Positions 23,449 to 35,814 are shown, counted from the stretch's first letter. The stretch: DNA of 54,306 bases from Teretinema sp964641135 (GCA_964641135.1 CAZXJV010000006.1:1-54306); one strand, 5' to 3'. A program made the numbers and translations. Notes: generated by a model not told the origin, from the letters alone.

Positions 23449-24675
23449 GTGAAGCGAAACATCTCAGTTGTTCCGAAGTTGATGATGAGTAATCCCCGTC
23501 TGGCTATTCAGATGGGTTTGGGTTTTTTGGGCTCTGAAGGCGGCAAGAGGCGGGAGTACCGGAGAACCGATGGTGTGAGCAACGAGCTTTCCCTCATGAC
23601 TTTTCGTCTTACTTCCCTTTGTAATCTGCGCTGTCTGATGTGCGGGCAGCGGGGAAAAACGGGAACCCTCAAAGGGGAGAAGGCGGTAGAAGAGTCAAAA
23701 ACCCTTGTTTCGATGGAACGTTATATGGAATTGACCGATGAGGTCTCACACAAGGTTAAGATTTTTTATATGTGGGGAGGGGAACCTTTTTTGTATCCGG
23801 GCTTTATGGATCTTGCCCAATATATGGCGGCCCGGATTCCGATTTTTACCGTAAATACCAACGGACTTTTACTTGCTGAAAACGCCGAGCGTATCGTGCG
23901 CGACAAGTGGACCGGTTTCTTTATTTCGCTGGACGGGTTCCGGGAAACCAACGATGCTATCCGCGGTGAAGGCTCGTATCAGCGGGTAATTGACGGCATC
24001 AAGGCCATAACAGACATCAAAAAACGGACCGGTTCGAGCCTTCCTCACATGGGTATAGTAACAACAGTGAGCAACATGAACTACATGTATCTTGATCAGC
24101 TGGTGGAGGCGACCCGCAACATCGGCCTTTCCTGGCACATCATCAACCTCGGGACCTATATGAACGAGAAGGTTGGTGCCGAGCAGAATAAGGTCATGCA
24201 GGACAAATTCGGCATTACGCCGGGCTACTGGCAGGGCTTCGCGAACGGCTGTAATGAGGGTATCGACGGCACCCGCTTTCAGGAAATCTTAAGCCGGGTA
24301 CACAAGATCAAGTGTGATCACCCGGTAATCACAGTGCCGGTTATAGATCCGTCGCTGATCGGGCTGTATTACTCGGATCTGGAAGTTCTTGTTCAGGACC
24401 GCTGCAGTGCGCCCTGGTTTTCGGCGAATGTGCATTATAACGGCGAGGTCTATTTCTGCGCGGATTATCCTGACTACTCAATCGGAAATATCAAGGACAG
24501 TCCGATGCTGGAGCTCTATAATAACGAGCGGGCACGGGAATTCCGCCTTGGCTTAAAAAACTCGCCTCACGGAATCTTCCCTGCCTGCCGCCGCTGCTAC
24601 CAGCTGATGCTGTGCGGTCAGCGCATCCGGCATCCTGTCTATTTTGACGGGACCCGGCCGGATATGAAAAAATAG
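23449..24675 (+). CDS. Radical SAM/SPASM-domain protein
   Basis: A 408-aa protein starting at GTG 23449 (AAGGA upstream). C58, C62 and C65 in CNLRCLMC bind the catalytic 4Fe-4S cluster, and YMWGGEPFLYPGFM is the SAM-binding GGE motif. The C-terminal third has a SPASM-like Cys set: DRCSAPWFSANVHYNGEVYF, then FCADYPDYSIGNIKD, then CRRCYQLMLC. Family members mature peptides, modify proteins or make cofactors. No precursor peptide is seen beside it; the next gene is a small membrane protein. The substrate remains open. Confidence 0.88.
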   Translation: MKRNISVVPKLMMSNPRLAIQMGLGFLGSEGGKRREYRRTDGVSNELSLMTFRLTSLCNLRCLMCGQRGKTGTLKGEKAVEESKTLVSMERYMELTDEVSHKVKIFYMWGGEPFLYPGFMDLAQYMAARIPIFTVNTNGLLLAENAERIVRDKWTGFFISLDGFRETNDAIRGEGSYQRVIDGIKAITDIKKRTGSSLPHMGIVTTVSNMNYMYLDQLVEATRNIGLSWHIINLGTYMNEKVGAEQNKVMQDKFGITPGYWQGFANGCNEGIDGTRFQEILSRVHKIKCDHPVITVPVIDPSLIGLYYSDLEVLVQDRCSAPWFSANVHYNGEVYFCADYPDYSIGNIKDSPMLELYNNERAREFRLGLKNSPHGIFPACRRCYQLMLCGQRIRHPVYFDGTRPDMKK

Positions 24676-24769
24676 AATTCCGCAAACAGGCTGCTGGTCA
24701 GTCTTGGGTTGGCCGGCAGTCTGTAGAAGCTCTTTTTATAACGGGCAATCATTTGAATTGGAGTTTAAA

Positions 24770-25240
24770 ATGAATACCAGAAAGTATTTTCCTTCTCTGT
24801 TTGGATCTGTCCTTATAGTTTTCTTTACATCCGGTTTTATAATGGCTGGTATGTATTTCCTTGGACTAAGAACCGGCTATGGCGACTGGATTATTTATGT
24901 GTACTCAGGTGTTTGTTTTTTTGTTCCGGTAATTATACTGTCTTCTACTATTCCGAAATACAACTTCTTGTGGGTTGATGATGCTGGTATTAAAGTCAAC
25001 GGCACCTTTTATTCCTGGAAACACACTGTTCTTTATAAGATTAACAATGAGAAAATAGAACACAAGGTATTACATTTTTTTACTGTATCGCAGACGAGCA
25101 ATGAAATAATTGAACTGCTGGTTTTTGATGAAGCACACAAAAAGGTTAAACGAAAAATCCTTGTGCACAATAAGGTATATAAAGACTATAATTCTATAAA
25201 GAAAACAATCTTCGAAAAACTTGTTTCTGAAAGAAATTAA
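24770..25240 (+). CDS. Small membrane protein of unknown function
   Basis: A 156-aa protein from the ATG at 24770 (GGAG six bases upstream); a longer frame to 24704 lacks a ribosome site. Two hydrophobic segments (SLFGSVLIVFFTSGFIMAGM and WIIYVYSGVCFFVPVIIL) precede a hydrophilic domain of about 95 residues, FLWVDDAGIKVNGTFYSWKH and following, with a beta-rich look like bacterial PH or YcxB-like domains. The A+T content is visibly higher than in neighbours (many AAA and ATT codons), so it may have been acquired. It follows the radical SAM gene by 94 bases in the same direction. Confidence 0.6.
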   Translation: MNTRKYFPSLFGSVLIVFFTSGFIMAGMYFLGLRTGYGDWIIYVYSGVCFFVPVIILSSTIPKYNFLWVDDAGIKVNGTFYSWKHTVLYKINNEKIEHKVLHFFTVSQTSNEIIELLVFDEAHKKVKRKILVHNKVYKDYNSIKKTIFEKLVSERN

Positions 25241-25316
25241 AAAAACATGCATCTTTCACCCGATGCCCGCCGTTGAACAGGCTGCCGACAAGCATCGAGT
25301 TTTCAGCCGTTTTTTT

Positions 25317-26117
25317 TTATATTTTCTTTTTCAGGCTCCCTGCAAGGATTGCTGTCAGCAGTCCTTCGGGAATCAGGCCTATTGCAGCAGCACCGATCGA
25401 GTTCAAAAATCCTGCCACCTTGACCGCCTTCCCGGAGCGGATTTGGGCAATACCCTTTTTTGCAACAAAGGCTGCCGTTGCCCCAAAGCCTTCGGACATG
25501 GCGCTGTACTTTGGATTTGTGATACCCGCAGCCTTGTCAAAACCTGTTTTGACGAATCCCGGCAGCAGGCAGCAGACGGTAACGCTGCTTGAGCGGAGTT
25601 CTGCCCGCAGTGCGCGGCTAAAATTTTTGACATAGCTCTTGCTTGCGGCATAGGCCGTGAAATAGGGAACCGGCATAAGGGCGACCATCGAGCCGACGTT
25701 GAGAATCACACCCTCTTTGCGGTCTTTCATTGTTTTTGCGCAGAAAAGGCTCAAGGTTGAAAGAGCGTTGATGTTTAATTCCAGCATTGCCCTGACAGCC
25801 TGCCGGTCAAGAGTGACCGCTTCACCGACAAGACCGCTGCCGGCGTTATTAACCAGAATATCGATCTGTGTTTTATTGTTTTCAAGGGCGGCGCACAGTT
25901 CTTCGTCCTTACCGGGCAGGGACAGATCGCAGGCATGGACGATTGTCTTGATTCCGTGGGCTGACGCAAGTTCTTTTGCGAGTTCATCCAGACGCGCTTG
26001 TGAGCGGCTTACCAGAACAAGATTGCAGCCTGCTTGGGCCAGCTGACGGGCGAATTCTAGGCCGATGCCGCCTGATGCACCGGTAACAAGGGCGGTTTTT
26101 CCGGATAGCTGTTTCAT
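25317..26117 (-). CDS. Short-chain dehydrogenase/reductase (SDR)
   Basis: A 266-aa classical SDR. TGASGGIG at residues 12-19 binds the dinucleotide, NNAGSGL follows near residue 90, the catalytic pair is in YAASKSYVKNF, and LLPGFVKTGFD lies after it. The start at ATG 26117 is chosen for GGAG six bases upstream; an open frame extends to 26216 but crosses the nifJ terminator. The C-terminus (GFLNSIGAAAIGLIPEGLLT) is hydrophobic and may lean on the membrane, as in the DltE/YqjQ-like group. Substrate unknown. Confidence 0.88.
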   Translation of the reverse strand: MKQLSGKTALVTGASGGIGLEFARQLAQAGCNLVLVSRSQARLDELAKELASAHGIKTIVHACDLSLPGKDEELCAALENNKTQIDILVNNAGSGLVGEAVTLDRQAVRAMLELNINALSTLSLFCAKTMKDRKEGVILNVGSMVALMPVPYFTAYAASKSYVKNFSRALRAELRSSSVTVCCLLPGFVKTGFDKAAGITNPKYSAMSEGFGATAAFVAKKGIAQIRSGKAVKVAGFLNSIGAAAIGLIPEGLLTAILAGSLKKKI

Positions 26118-26169
26118 TGGGGGCTCCATATGGGCATACGAAAAAACAATGTAGTTTTCGGGGTGCCCT

Positions 26170-26207
26170 AAAGAAAGGCCCCGCGCGTCCGGTGGACGGG
26201 CGGGGCC
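26170..26207 (-). terminator. Intrinsic terminator of nifJ
   Basis: A strong G+C hairpin at 26177-26207 (arms GGCCCCGC and GCGGGGCC, with CGTCC/GGACG inside) is followed on the reverse strand by TTTCTTT. It lies between the nifJ stop and the SDR start on the same strand and separates the two units. Confidence 0.8.
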
Positions 26208-26246
26208 CGGTTTCACACTGCAGCAGGGCCGCGGGTGAACTCGTTC

Positions 26247-29801
<3,555 letters not shown>

Positions 29802-29835
29802 ATTTCCGTCCTTCTAAAAGTATTGGAGTGAAACT

Positions 29836-29874
29836 ATAATATGGATAAAGATGTATCCATAACACCGGATAAAG
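29836..29874 (-). promoter_or_regulatory. nifJ upstream region: palindrome and repeated motif
   Basis: TATGGATA (29840-29847) and TATCCATA (29854-29861) form a perfect 8-bp inverted repeat with a six-base spacer. GGATAAAG occurs twice (29843-29850, 29867-29874). A -10-like TATTAT for nifJ (29836-29841, reverse strand) adjoins the palindrome; the -35 is weak (TGTTAT). Repressor binding there is a reasonable inference. Confidence 0.5.
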
Positions 29875-29984
29875 TACACTTTCAGGCGGTTTTATACAAG
29901 TAGACCGGCTGCAGTACCCCTGACAGGCTTGCGCCCGGGCTCTTTTATGTGTTAGCCTGAGCTGCAACCCGGAGGTTTGTTTCC

Positions 29985-32006
29985 ATGGTCAATAAATCAT
30001 TGCTTTTTGTGTTTGCGCTGGCGTTTTTACTTGTGGCGTGTCCGTCCGGCACAACGCCAGGTGCGCCGGTTGTTAGTTCTGATACCTATCGGTTCACTGC
30101 CCTGAATGCCTTGGCTCCTCATTCGCGGAGTCTTGCTGCCGAAGACGCCGACTGGTACAAGGACCAGGTGTTTTACCATTTGTGGGTGTCGGCCTTCGCG
30201 GACAGTGATGGCAACGGGGAAGGAGATATTCGCGGAATTATCAACAATCTGGATTATCTTGCAGACGACCTTGGCGTGACTGCTCTATGGCTATCTCCCT
30301 TTTTCAAGTCCAACAGCGGAGCCTCGAACCGGCATAATTATGACGTAACCGATCTATATACCGTAAATCCGGTGTACGGCACAAATGCCGACATGTATGA
30401 GCTGATACAAGAGGCACACAACCGGGGCATGCGCCTGATTTTCGACCATGTACCGAACCATGTTTCCGACATGCATCCCTGGTTTACCCAGTCTGCCGCT
30501 TCAACGGACAATCCTTTCCGCAGCTGGTTCATTTGGCGCTCTTCCCTGCCTGCCGGGTGGACAGGTTGGGACAGTTCCAGCGATTTTCATGGGCCAAGAA
30601 ACGGCTACTATTACTATGGCCTTTTCTGGGGCGGTATGCCGGATCTGAACTACCGGAGTGCAGCTGTCAGAAACGCCATGGGAAATGCCATGATCTACTG
30701 GCTGAATGCCGGTTTTGATGGAATTCGGGTAGATGCGGTCAAGTACCTCTATGAGGACTGGAGTACAAATGGCTCCGGTTATGCGGATCAGCCTGAAACC
30801 TTCCGTCATTTTGGACGTATCCGTGCCGATATTCTTGACGCATATGGCCGTTTGGCCGGTCCCGGTGGCAGCTATCATAAATTTATGGTTGCGGAGAACT
30901 GGGGCTATAACCGCACGAACCTTCTGTCATACATGCAGCATGACGGTGAACAACTGTTTAACATGACGCTTGATTTTCCCTTTGCCTCTGCTGCAATGTC
31001 CCGAAACTATACCGATCTAATAAACCACTGGCAGTGGGCCGCATCCACAGTTGGTAGCTCCGGCGGCTGGATGGGCTCCTTTCTCAATAACCATGACAAT
31101 GTTTTTAACCGTCCGATTAATCACCTGGGAGGAGACGAGGGTCTTGTGCGTCTGACTGCCGCCCTGCAGCTGACCGGTGTCGGCACCCCGTTTATTTATT
31201 ACGGAAATGAAACCGGCATGCCCCAGGGTGCCTTTGCTGATGACCGCCGGCACCGCACCCCCTTTGATTGGGCCCGTGTTACCAGCCAGCGCGGTCAGGC
31301 AGACAGCCTTTTAACCTGGCATAAGGCACTGAATACCCTGCGCAAGGACAGCGCTGCCCTGCGCAGAGGCTCTGTTACCGGGCTTTGCAACGATGCACAG
31401 GTTTTTGCCTTTGAGCGTGCGTATGAAGGCGAACGTGTTGTAGTGGTGGTCAACAAGACCTCTTCGGCTCTGGGTGCTTTTACTCTGACGGTAAGCCCTG
31501 CCGCAGGTGCGGACACTCTTTTTGGGACAACAGGAGCTGCAATCTCGGGCGGAACCTTGAGTATTCCTGCCGGACTAGCCGGATATGCAGTTCGTGCCAT
31601 ACGCCTTGGCGTTGAGGAAGATGGAGCAACTTTAATTGGAGATATCGGCTACACGGCCCCTCCGCCGCCGCCCTTCCCTGCCGAGATGTACCTTAAGGGC
31701 TCTTTTGCAACCTGGACAAGCGATTCTGCAAACCTGATGACGCGGGATGCAGGAAATCAGCTGTTTACCAAAACCGTAACCCTGCCTGCCGAGGAGGTTG
31801 CATTCAAGTTTCACGATAATGCGAGTGCCAGCGCCAACTGGTATGGCTTTGGACAGCTGACCTATGACTCCTCTCTCGGCCCTGCCGATCTTTCCCCCGC
31901 GCTCTCGACAGATGGCGATGGTAATATCATATTCACCGCAACCGGAGGGAGCTACACCTTCCGCTTTAAGTATGATGAAATGACCTGGAGTCTTAAAAAA
32001 TTATGA
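29985..32006 (+). CDS. Secreted GH13 alpha-amylase lipoprotein
   Basis: A 673-aa lipoprotein (lipobox LLVAC, Cys19) with a GH13 catalytic domain. FYHLWVSAFADSDGNGEGDI and LIFDHVPNHVSDMHPWF are conserved regions, D250 (GIRVDAVKYL) is the expected nucleophile, E304 (MVAENW) the acid/base and D371 (LNNHDN) the third carboxylate. Residues about 565-673 form a beta domain (EMYLKGSFATWTSDSANLM, AFKFHDNASASANWYGFG) like starch-binding/X25-type modules. It should degrade alpha-glucans outside the membrane and supply oligosaccharides. GGAGG precedes the ATG. Its stop overlaps the start of an ABC ATPase gene (ATGA). Confidence 0.93.
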   Translation: MVNKSLLFVFALAFLLVACPSGTTPGAPVVSSDTYRFTALNALAPHSRSLAAEDADWYKDQVFYHLWVSAFADSDGNGEGDIRGIINNLDYLADDLGVTALWLSPFFKSNSGASNRHNYDVTDLYTVNPVYGTNADMYELIQEAHNRGMRLIFDHVPNHVSDMHPWFTQSAASTDNPFRSWFIWRSSLPAGWTGWDSSSDFHGPRNGYYYYGLFWGGMPDLNYRSAAVRNAMGNAMIYWLNAGFDGIRVDAVKYLYEDWSTNGSGYADQPETFRHFGRIRADILDAYGRLAGPGGSYHKFMVAENWGYNRTNLLSYMQHDGEQLFNMTLDFPFASAAMSRNYTDLINHWQWAASTVGSSGGWMGSFLNNHDNVFNRPINHLGGDEGLVRLTAALQLTGVGTPFIYYGNETGMPQGAFADDRRHRTPFDWARVTSQRGQADSLLTWHKALNTLRKDSAALRRGSVTGLCNDAQVFAFERAYEGERVVVVVNKTSSALGAFTLTVSPAAGADTLFGTTGAAISGGTLSIPAGLAGYAVRAIRLGVEEDGATLIGDIGYTAPPPPPFPAEMYLKGSFATWTSDSANLMTRDAGNQLFTKTVTLPAEEVAFKFHDNASASANWYGFGQLTYDSSLGPADLSPALSTDGDGNIIFTATGGSYTFRFKYDEMTWSLKKL

Positions 32007-32869
32007 GCAAGTCTGATCAGCCCCTTATCCGTTTTGACGATGTTACGTTTTTCTGGCCTCCGGAGGACGCTGAGGCTGTCAAGCGCGGCGAGGTCAGCCT
32101 TGAGCCGGTATTTGCCCATTTTTCGGCAGAACTTCCCGGCGGGGTGGTAAGCCTGGTGGGTCCTAACGGTTCCGGAAAATCCACCTTCATGCTGCTGGCC
32201 GGCGGGCGCATTCTGCCCCAGCGCGGCCAGGTTCTTCTTGCCGGAACCGATACCCGTGAGCTGGTAGACGCCGAAGCAGGCGAGCGGCGCAACCGTCTGT
32301 GTTCATTTATCTACCAGAATATGGAGTTTGAGGATGAAGGCGAAGCTGCCGAGCCGCTTGGCGCGGTTCTTGAGTTCGTGACCTCACAGGCCGAAGCCCA
32401 AGGAATTGATCCTGCCGGGAGTGAACGGCGCCTTCGCAATACGACCGACGCCCTGGAACTGCGTGGCCTTTTGAACCGCCGTCTGGCGAACCTGTCTAAA
32501 GGCGAACTTCAGCGGGCCCTTGTGGCCATGTCCATATTGTATGGCTCAAAATGTATCATGATGGACGAGCCCTGTTTTGCGATGGAGGGACGTCATAAAG
32601 AGGCGACGCTGGATCTGGTTCGCTCTCTTTATAGCGAAACCGGGTGTTCAGTCTATGTTTCGCTGCATGAGCTGGCCCTGACCAGAAAATTCGCCGATAC
32701 AGTGATGCTGTTCTATCCCGACCGGCGGATTGACCTGGGCGCACCGGAAGAAGTCCTTACCACACAAGCACTTGAAGACGCATACGGGGTGCCTGCAGCA
32801 ATGCTTCATGATAGCGAACAGCTTCAGCGTTCTGTATTGCTTGAATCTGCCTTGTGCGAAAAAAAGTAA
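32003..32869 (+). CDS. ABC transporter ATP-binding protein
   Basis: A 288-aa ABC ATPase. Walker A is GPNGSGKST (53-61), SFIYQNMEF contains the Q-loop, the signature is LSKGELQRA in place of LSGGQ, Walker B is CIMMDEPCF, and the H-loop His is in VSLHELALTR. The Walker B lacks the usual xxDE pair of sugar importers (DEP instead), but DEP is common in this superfamily. It is shorter than MsmK/MalK (about 370 aa) and lacks their C-terminal regulatory domain, so it is not the obvious ATPase of the sugar permeases at 40119-42088. It is translationally coupled to the amylase. No permease gene adjoins it. Confidence 0.88.
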   Translation: MSKSDQPLIRFDDVTFFWPPEDAEAVKRGEVSLEPVFAHFSAELPGGVVSLVGPNGSGKSTFMLLAGGRILPQRGQVLLAGTDTRELVDAEAGERRNRLCSFIYQNMEFEDEGEAAEPLGAVLEFVTSQAEAQGIDPAGSERRLRNTTDALELRGLLNRRLANLSKGELQRALVAMSILYGSKCIMMDEPCFAMEGRHKEATLDLVRSLYSETGCSVYVSLHELALTRKFADTVMLFYPDRRIDLGAPEEVLTTQALEDAYGVPAAMLHDSEQLQRSVLLESALCEKK

Positions 32870-32907
32870 AAAGCGCACGGCGGTGGTGACAAAAAAACGC
32901 TTTTCGT

Positions 32908-32935
32908 TTGTTTTTTAAATACCTTGTGCTAGAAT
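32908..32935 (+). promoter_or_regulatory. Promoter of the LPP20 lipoprotein gene
   Basis: TTGTTT (32908-32913) and TAGAAT (32930-32935) are 16 nt apart. The predicted start is near 32942, followed by an AGGAGG leader to the ATG at 32967. Confidence 0.55.
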
Positions 32936-32966
32936 GAAAGGTACAAGTTATTCCAGGAGGAACGTT

Positions 32967-33569
32967 ATGTTCAAGAAAATGCTTGCACTTTTGGCAACTC
33001 TGGTTGTTGCTGCTGTCGTGTTGACTTCCTGCGGTTCCAGCCCCGAGGCTGCTCCCGTTGCAGATGAGCCTGTTGTAAAACCCGTCATCGGCAAGGAAGG
33101 ATTCCCCATGCCTGCATGGGTAAATCGCCCCCCGAAGAACGAGACGACTTTCTACGCCGTCGGTTTCGGCAACATGTCGACAAAGCAGAATTCGATCATC
33201 CGCGCTGAAGCGGATGCCAAAGACCAGATTGCCCGTTGGGTTGGTACCAGCGTAAAGAACGCCCTTACCAACTATACCAATGAGTCCGGTTCCGGCGCCA
33301 ACGTACAGGTTCTGGATTTCATGGAGAGCATCTCCAAGCAGGTTGCCGACCAGACCCTGATTGGTGTAGAGCGCGACGACGTATGGGTAGATCCCGACGG
33401 AGCTGTGTATGTTCTGTGTTCATTCCCGAAGGAGAATATGAACAAGGGCTTTGAAAACACCGTTCAGGCTTTCCAGCGCAATGAAGCCGCCGCCTTTGCC
33501 GACTTCAAGGCCCGTGAGGCACTGTCCTTCCTCGAGAAGGAAACATCTGAAGGTGTACCGGCCCGCTGA
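32967..33569 (+). CDS. LPP20-family lipoprotein
   Basis: A 200-aa lipoprotein (lipobox LTSC, Cys22). After a Pro/Val/Ala linker comes MPAWVNRPPKNETTFYAVGF, then a helix with RAEADAKDQIARWVGTSVKN and VERDDVWVDPDGAVYVLCSF, the order seen in LPP20 lipoproteins. These are abundant outer-membrane or periplasmic lipoproteins in spirochaetes and Helicobacter; their roles are poorly known. The start ATG at 32967 has AGGAGG six bases upstream. It has its own promoter and a strong terminator, and its codon use is biased to frequent codons, consistent with high expression. Confidence 0.85.
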   Translation: MFKKMLALLATLVVAAVVLTSCGSSPEAAPVADEPVVKPVIGKEGFPMPAWVNRPPKNETTFYAVGFGNMSTKQNSIIRAEADAKDQIARWVGTSVKNALTNYTNESGSGANVQVLDFMESISKQVADQTLIGVERDDVWVDPDGAVYVLCSFPKENMNKGFENTVQAFQRNEAAAFADFKAREALSFLEKETSEGVPAR

Positions 33570-33616
33570 TAGAAGCGTGTCTGTATACATCCAGCGGCCC
33601 GCGTTTCAAGCGGGTT

Positions 33617-33650
33617 GAAAAGGGCCGGCTTGCCGGCCCTTTTTCTTTTT
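33617..33650 (+). terminator. Intrinsic terminator after the LPP20 gene
   Basis: AGGGCCGGC (33621-33629) and GCCGGCCCT (33632-33640), extended by A-T pairs, form a strong stem followed by TTTTCTTTTT. A smaller hairpin, CCCGC/GCGGG, stands 20 bases upstream. Confidence 0.88.
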
Positions 33651-33673
33651 ACTGCGTCGGGCAGGAGGGTTTT

Positions 33674-34378
33674 ATGAAAAAACCGGAAACAGTATTTTCC
33701 CTGGGTGCTTCGGTAGTGCTGATCGCTGTTCTGTTCTCGGGGTGTTTGTCGCCTGCTGCAGATACTACAGCCCTGCATCAAAACCCGGCCCTGAAGTCCG
33801 GGTCGGTGTATTTCGCCGAGGCACCGCGCATGGCTACCCGGGAAAAAGAGCTGTCCGAATGCCTGTTCAGGGTTGTCGGCCAGATTGCCATGCGAGGCGA
33901 GGTACGGGTGCGTCACACCATAACCGATATGGGCGGCGGGCTTATGCGCAGGGATACCGTCCTTGATTATGATCAAAACAACAGCATTGCTATTTTGGAA
34001 CGCCTGACTGTGGAACAGGTTGTGCAGACGGATCATGGAACTGCTGCACTGATACGGGACACTGCACGGCATCCCTCAGGACCCCGGATTGCAGATGGTG
34101 CCGGGCGGGATGGCCGGCCGGAATGGATTGAGCGGCCGCAATCAGATACAGGCTTTTATATGGTCGTCGGGATGGTGAATCAGCGGACAAACCGCACAGA
34201 TGGATTCAAGAATAGCGATACCGATGCCTTGGGGCGGCTTGCGGCCCAGGTCTCAAACCCGTTGACGCAGGGGACAAGCCGGGTGCATGATGTACGTATG
34301 CGCGGAGCATGGATAGTGCGCCGCTGGTATGATGCTGAAACCGGTGTATATTACAGTCTTGCGGTTCTGCCGCGTTAA
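33674..34378 (+). CDS. LPP20-like lipoprotein, second copy
   Basis: A 234-aa lipoprotein (lipobox LFSGC, Cys24). The middle resembles the LPP20 repeat unit, SECLFRVVGQIAMRGEVRVR, and the C-terminal part repeats the family pattern PEWIERPQSDTGFYMVVGMV, then DALGRLAAQVS and YDAETGVYYSLAVLPR. It is therefore a divergent relative of the preceding lipoprotein (shared P-x-W-[IV]-x-x-P ... FY-x-V-G). Gene-family expansion by old tandem duplication is likely. GGAGG precedes the ATG. The PspC gene follows ten bases after the stop. Confidence 0.72.
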   Translation: MKKPETVFSLGASVVLIAVLFSGCLSPAADTTALHQNPALKSGSVYFAEAPRMATREKELSECLFRVVGQIAMRGEVRVRHTITDMGGGLMRRDTVLDYDQNNSIAILERLTVEQVVQTDHGTAALIRDTARHPSGPRIADGAGRDGRPEWIERPQSDTGFYMVVGMVNQRTNRTDGFKNSDTDALGRLAAQVSNPLTQGTSRVHDVRMRGAWIVRRWYDAETGVYYSLAVLPR

Positions 34379-34388
34379 GGGGGAAGCT

Positions 34389-34586
34389 GTGTCAAAGCGT
34401 TTGTACAAAATTGAAGAAGGCCGCAAGATTTTTGGTGTGTGCGGCGGTCTTGCCGAATACTTCAATATGGATGTTGTACTGGTTCGTATACTGTGGGTTG
34501 TCTTTTCTCTTGTATACGGCGTAGGCATCATACTGTATCTGGCGTTTGCCTTTGTGCTGCCGAATAAAAGCGACGTGGAAAGCTGA
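34389..34586 (+). CDS. PspC-domain membrane protein
   Basis: A 65-aa protein consisting of a PspC domain: KRLYKIEEGRKIFGVCGGLA, then EYFNMDVVLVRILWVVF, one or two hydrophobic segments and FVLPNK at the end. The start is GTG 34389, with GGGGGAA just upstream, in phase with a longer frame that lies over the preceding gene. PspC proteins sense or buffer membrane stress in other bacteria; here only the domain is visible. It is probably in one operon with the second LPP20-like gene. Confidence 0.85.
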   Translation: MSKRLYKIEEGRKIFGVCGGLAEYFNMDVVLVRILWVVFSLVYGVGIILYLAFAFVLPNKSDVES

Positions 34587-34588
34587 TT

Positions 34589-34632
34589 CCATGCAATCCC
34601 GACAAACAACTTTGTTTTTCGGGGTTGCATGG
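34589..34632. terminator. Bidirectional hairpin between pspC-like and DUF898 genes
   Basis: CCATGCAATCCCGA (34589-34602) pairs with TCGGGGTTGCATGG (34619-34632, one G-T pair) between two convergent genes. There is no long T-run on either side, so termination may depend on position between converging transcripts. Confidence 0.55.
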
Positions 34633-34680
34633 TAAATCCTTACAGGGTTTTTGTATTCTGGTTGTGCAGGAATACCTGTC

Positions 34681-35661
34681 TTATTCGCCAAGAGACAGCT
34701 GTTCAGCTGTCAGGCCGACCTTGCATACAAACCAGCGCATGATATTGGCATAGGCCCAGGGCAGGTAGATGCCCAGGGTGACGATGGCCAGCAATACTTG
34801 ACCCCACAAAAAGCCGAATCCCTCACGGGCTGTGCCGTCAAAAGAGAATCGCCCTGTTTCGGTCTGCTCCGAACGGATTACTGTTTTGCCCAAAAAGTAT
34901 TGATACAGCTTGATGGCCATTGCCGGCCAGTAGATGCCCAGGGTTATGACTGTCAGGGCAATTTCTTTGGCAACAAATCCTACAGAGGGCCAGAATTCTG
35001 TGTCCCAGACAATGGTCTGGCCCTTCCATTCAAAATGTACATACCACTTATACAGAAGATAAAATCCGGGTGCCAGGATGATGAAGATTGCGAAGTAGAC
35101 GATACCGGCAGAGATAAACAACGGAAGTGCTTCCGGACCGTATGCGGTCAGGCTGATGGTATACATGATACCGGCAAACAGAATAATCCACACCAGCAAG
35201 GGCAAAAAAACGGCAAGAAAAAGATATTTGAACAGTTTGCCGCCTGTTCCCCTGAACGAAAAGGCTGAACCTCCGAGTGATGTTTGTGCTGCAAGGTAAT
35301 CAGTAATACGTCGGAGATACCAGGGGTAATAGATTCCCAGAGTCAGTACTGTCAGAAGGATTCCTGTCAGATGAATGGTCACATATTCACTGATAGTACC
35401 CGCGAAAGAAAAGTGCTGGCCTTTGATGGATATAGTTGGTATCGCGATGCGCATCAGAAGAATTGCGAACACAGCTGCAACAATGGTAGTAACAAGGATT
35501 TCTGCAAGCGAAAGCAGCATCGTGTTTGTGTCTGTCATCGCCGGATAGGCCTGTTTGATGACAACGAGCTGAACCTGGATGTATACAAGTATCGCAATAT
35601 AGCCGAGGAATGGTTTCCACCAGTTTTTTCCTTCAAGGGTGCAGGAAAACATATCTTTCAT
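34681..35661 (-). CDS. DUF898/YjgN-family membrane protein
   Basis: A 326-aa membrane protein with about eight hydrophobic segments. A G-I-Y-x-P-W motif recurs three times (LTLGIYYPWYLRRI, ITLGIYWPAMAIKL, VTLGIYLPWAYANI), each after a Phe-rich soluble strand such as FSFAGTISEYVTIH or FSFDGTAREGFGFLW. That is the internal repeat of the DUF898/YjgN family, whose function is unknown. AAGGAG precedes the ATG. It is divergent from the Crp/Fnr gene. Confidence 0.8.
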   Translation of the reverse strand: MKDMFSCTLEGKNWWKPFLGYIAILVYIQVQLVVIKQAYPAMTDTNTMLLSLAEILVTTIVAAVFAILLMRIAIPTISIKGQHFSFAGTISEYVTIHLTGILLTVLTLGIYYPWYLRRITDYLAAQTSLGGSAFSFRGTGGKLFKYLFLAVFLPLLVWIILFAGIMYTISLTAYGPEALPLFISAGIVYFAIFIILAPGFYLLYKWYVHFEWKGQTIVWDTEFWPSVGFVAKEIALTVITLGIYWPAMAIKLYQYFLGKTVIRSEQTETGRFSFDGTAREGFGFLWGQVLLAIVTLGIYLPWAYANIMRWFVCKVGLTAEQLSLGE

Positions 35662-35785
35662 GGGAGCTCCTTTTTGATGGCAGGGGGTTCACACAGTTTA
35701 CGCGTGTTCACGCCCTGCTGTTATGGGCGTAGTATACATCATTTTATCCATAAAAGTCTTGCATCTGTCATGCGCGGTGCAATAC

Positions 35786-35814
35786 TTGCAACCCTGCCTT
35801 TTTTAGGTGACAAT
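35786..35814 (+). promoter_or_regulatory. Promoter of the Crp/Fnr gene (leaderless)
   Basis: TTGCAA (35786-35791) and GACAAT (35809-35814) are 17 nt apart. The -10 ends six bases before the ATG at 35821, so transcription should start at the start codon. AGGTGA ten bases before the ATG lies inside this promoter. Confidence 0.5.

Noticed and set aside
32003..32869. The ABC ATPase as the missing ATPase of the sugar importer
   Set aside because: It is too short (288 aa), lacks the MalK/MsmK regulatory domain and is separated from the permeases by about 7 kb and several other transcription units. It cannot be excluded, but the sequence does not support it.
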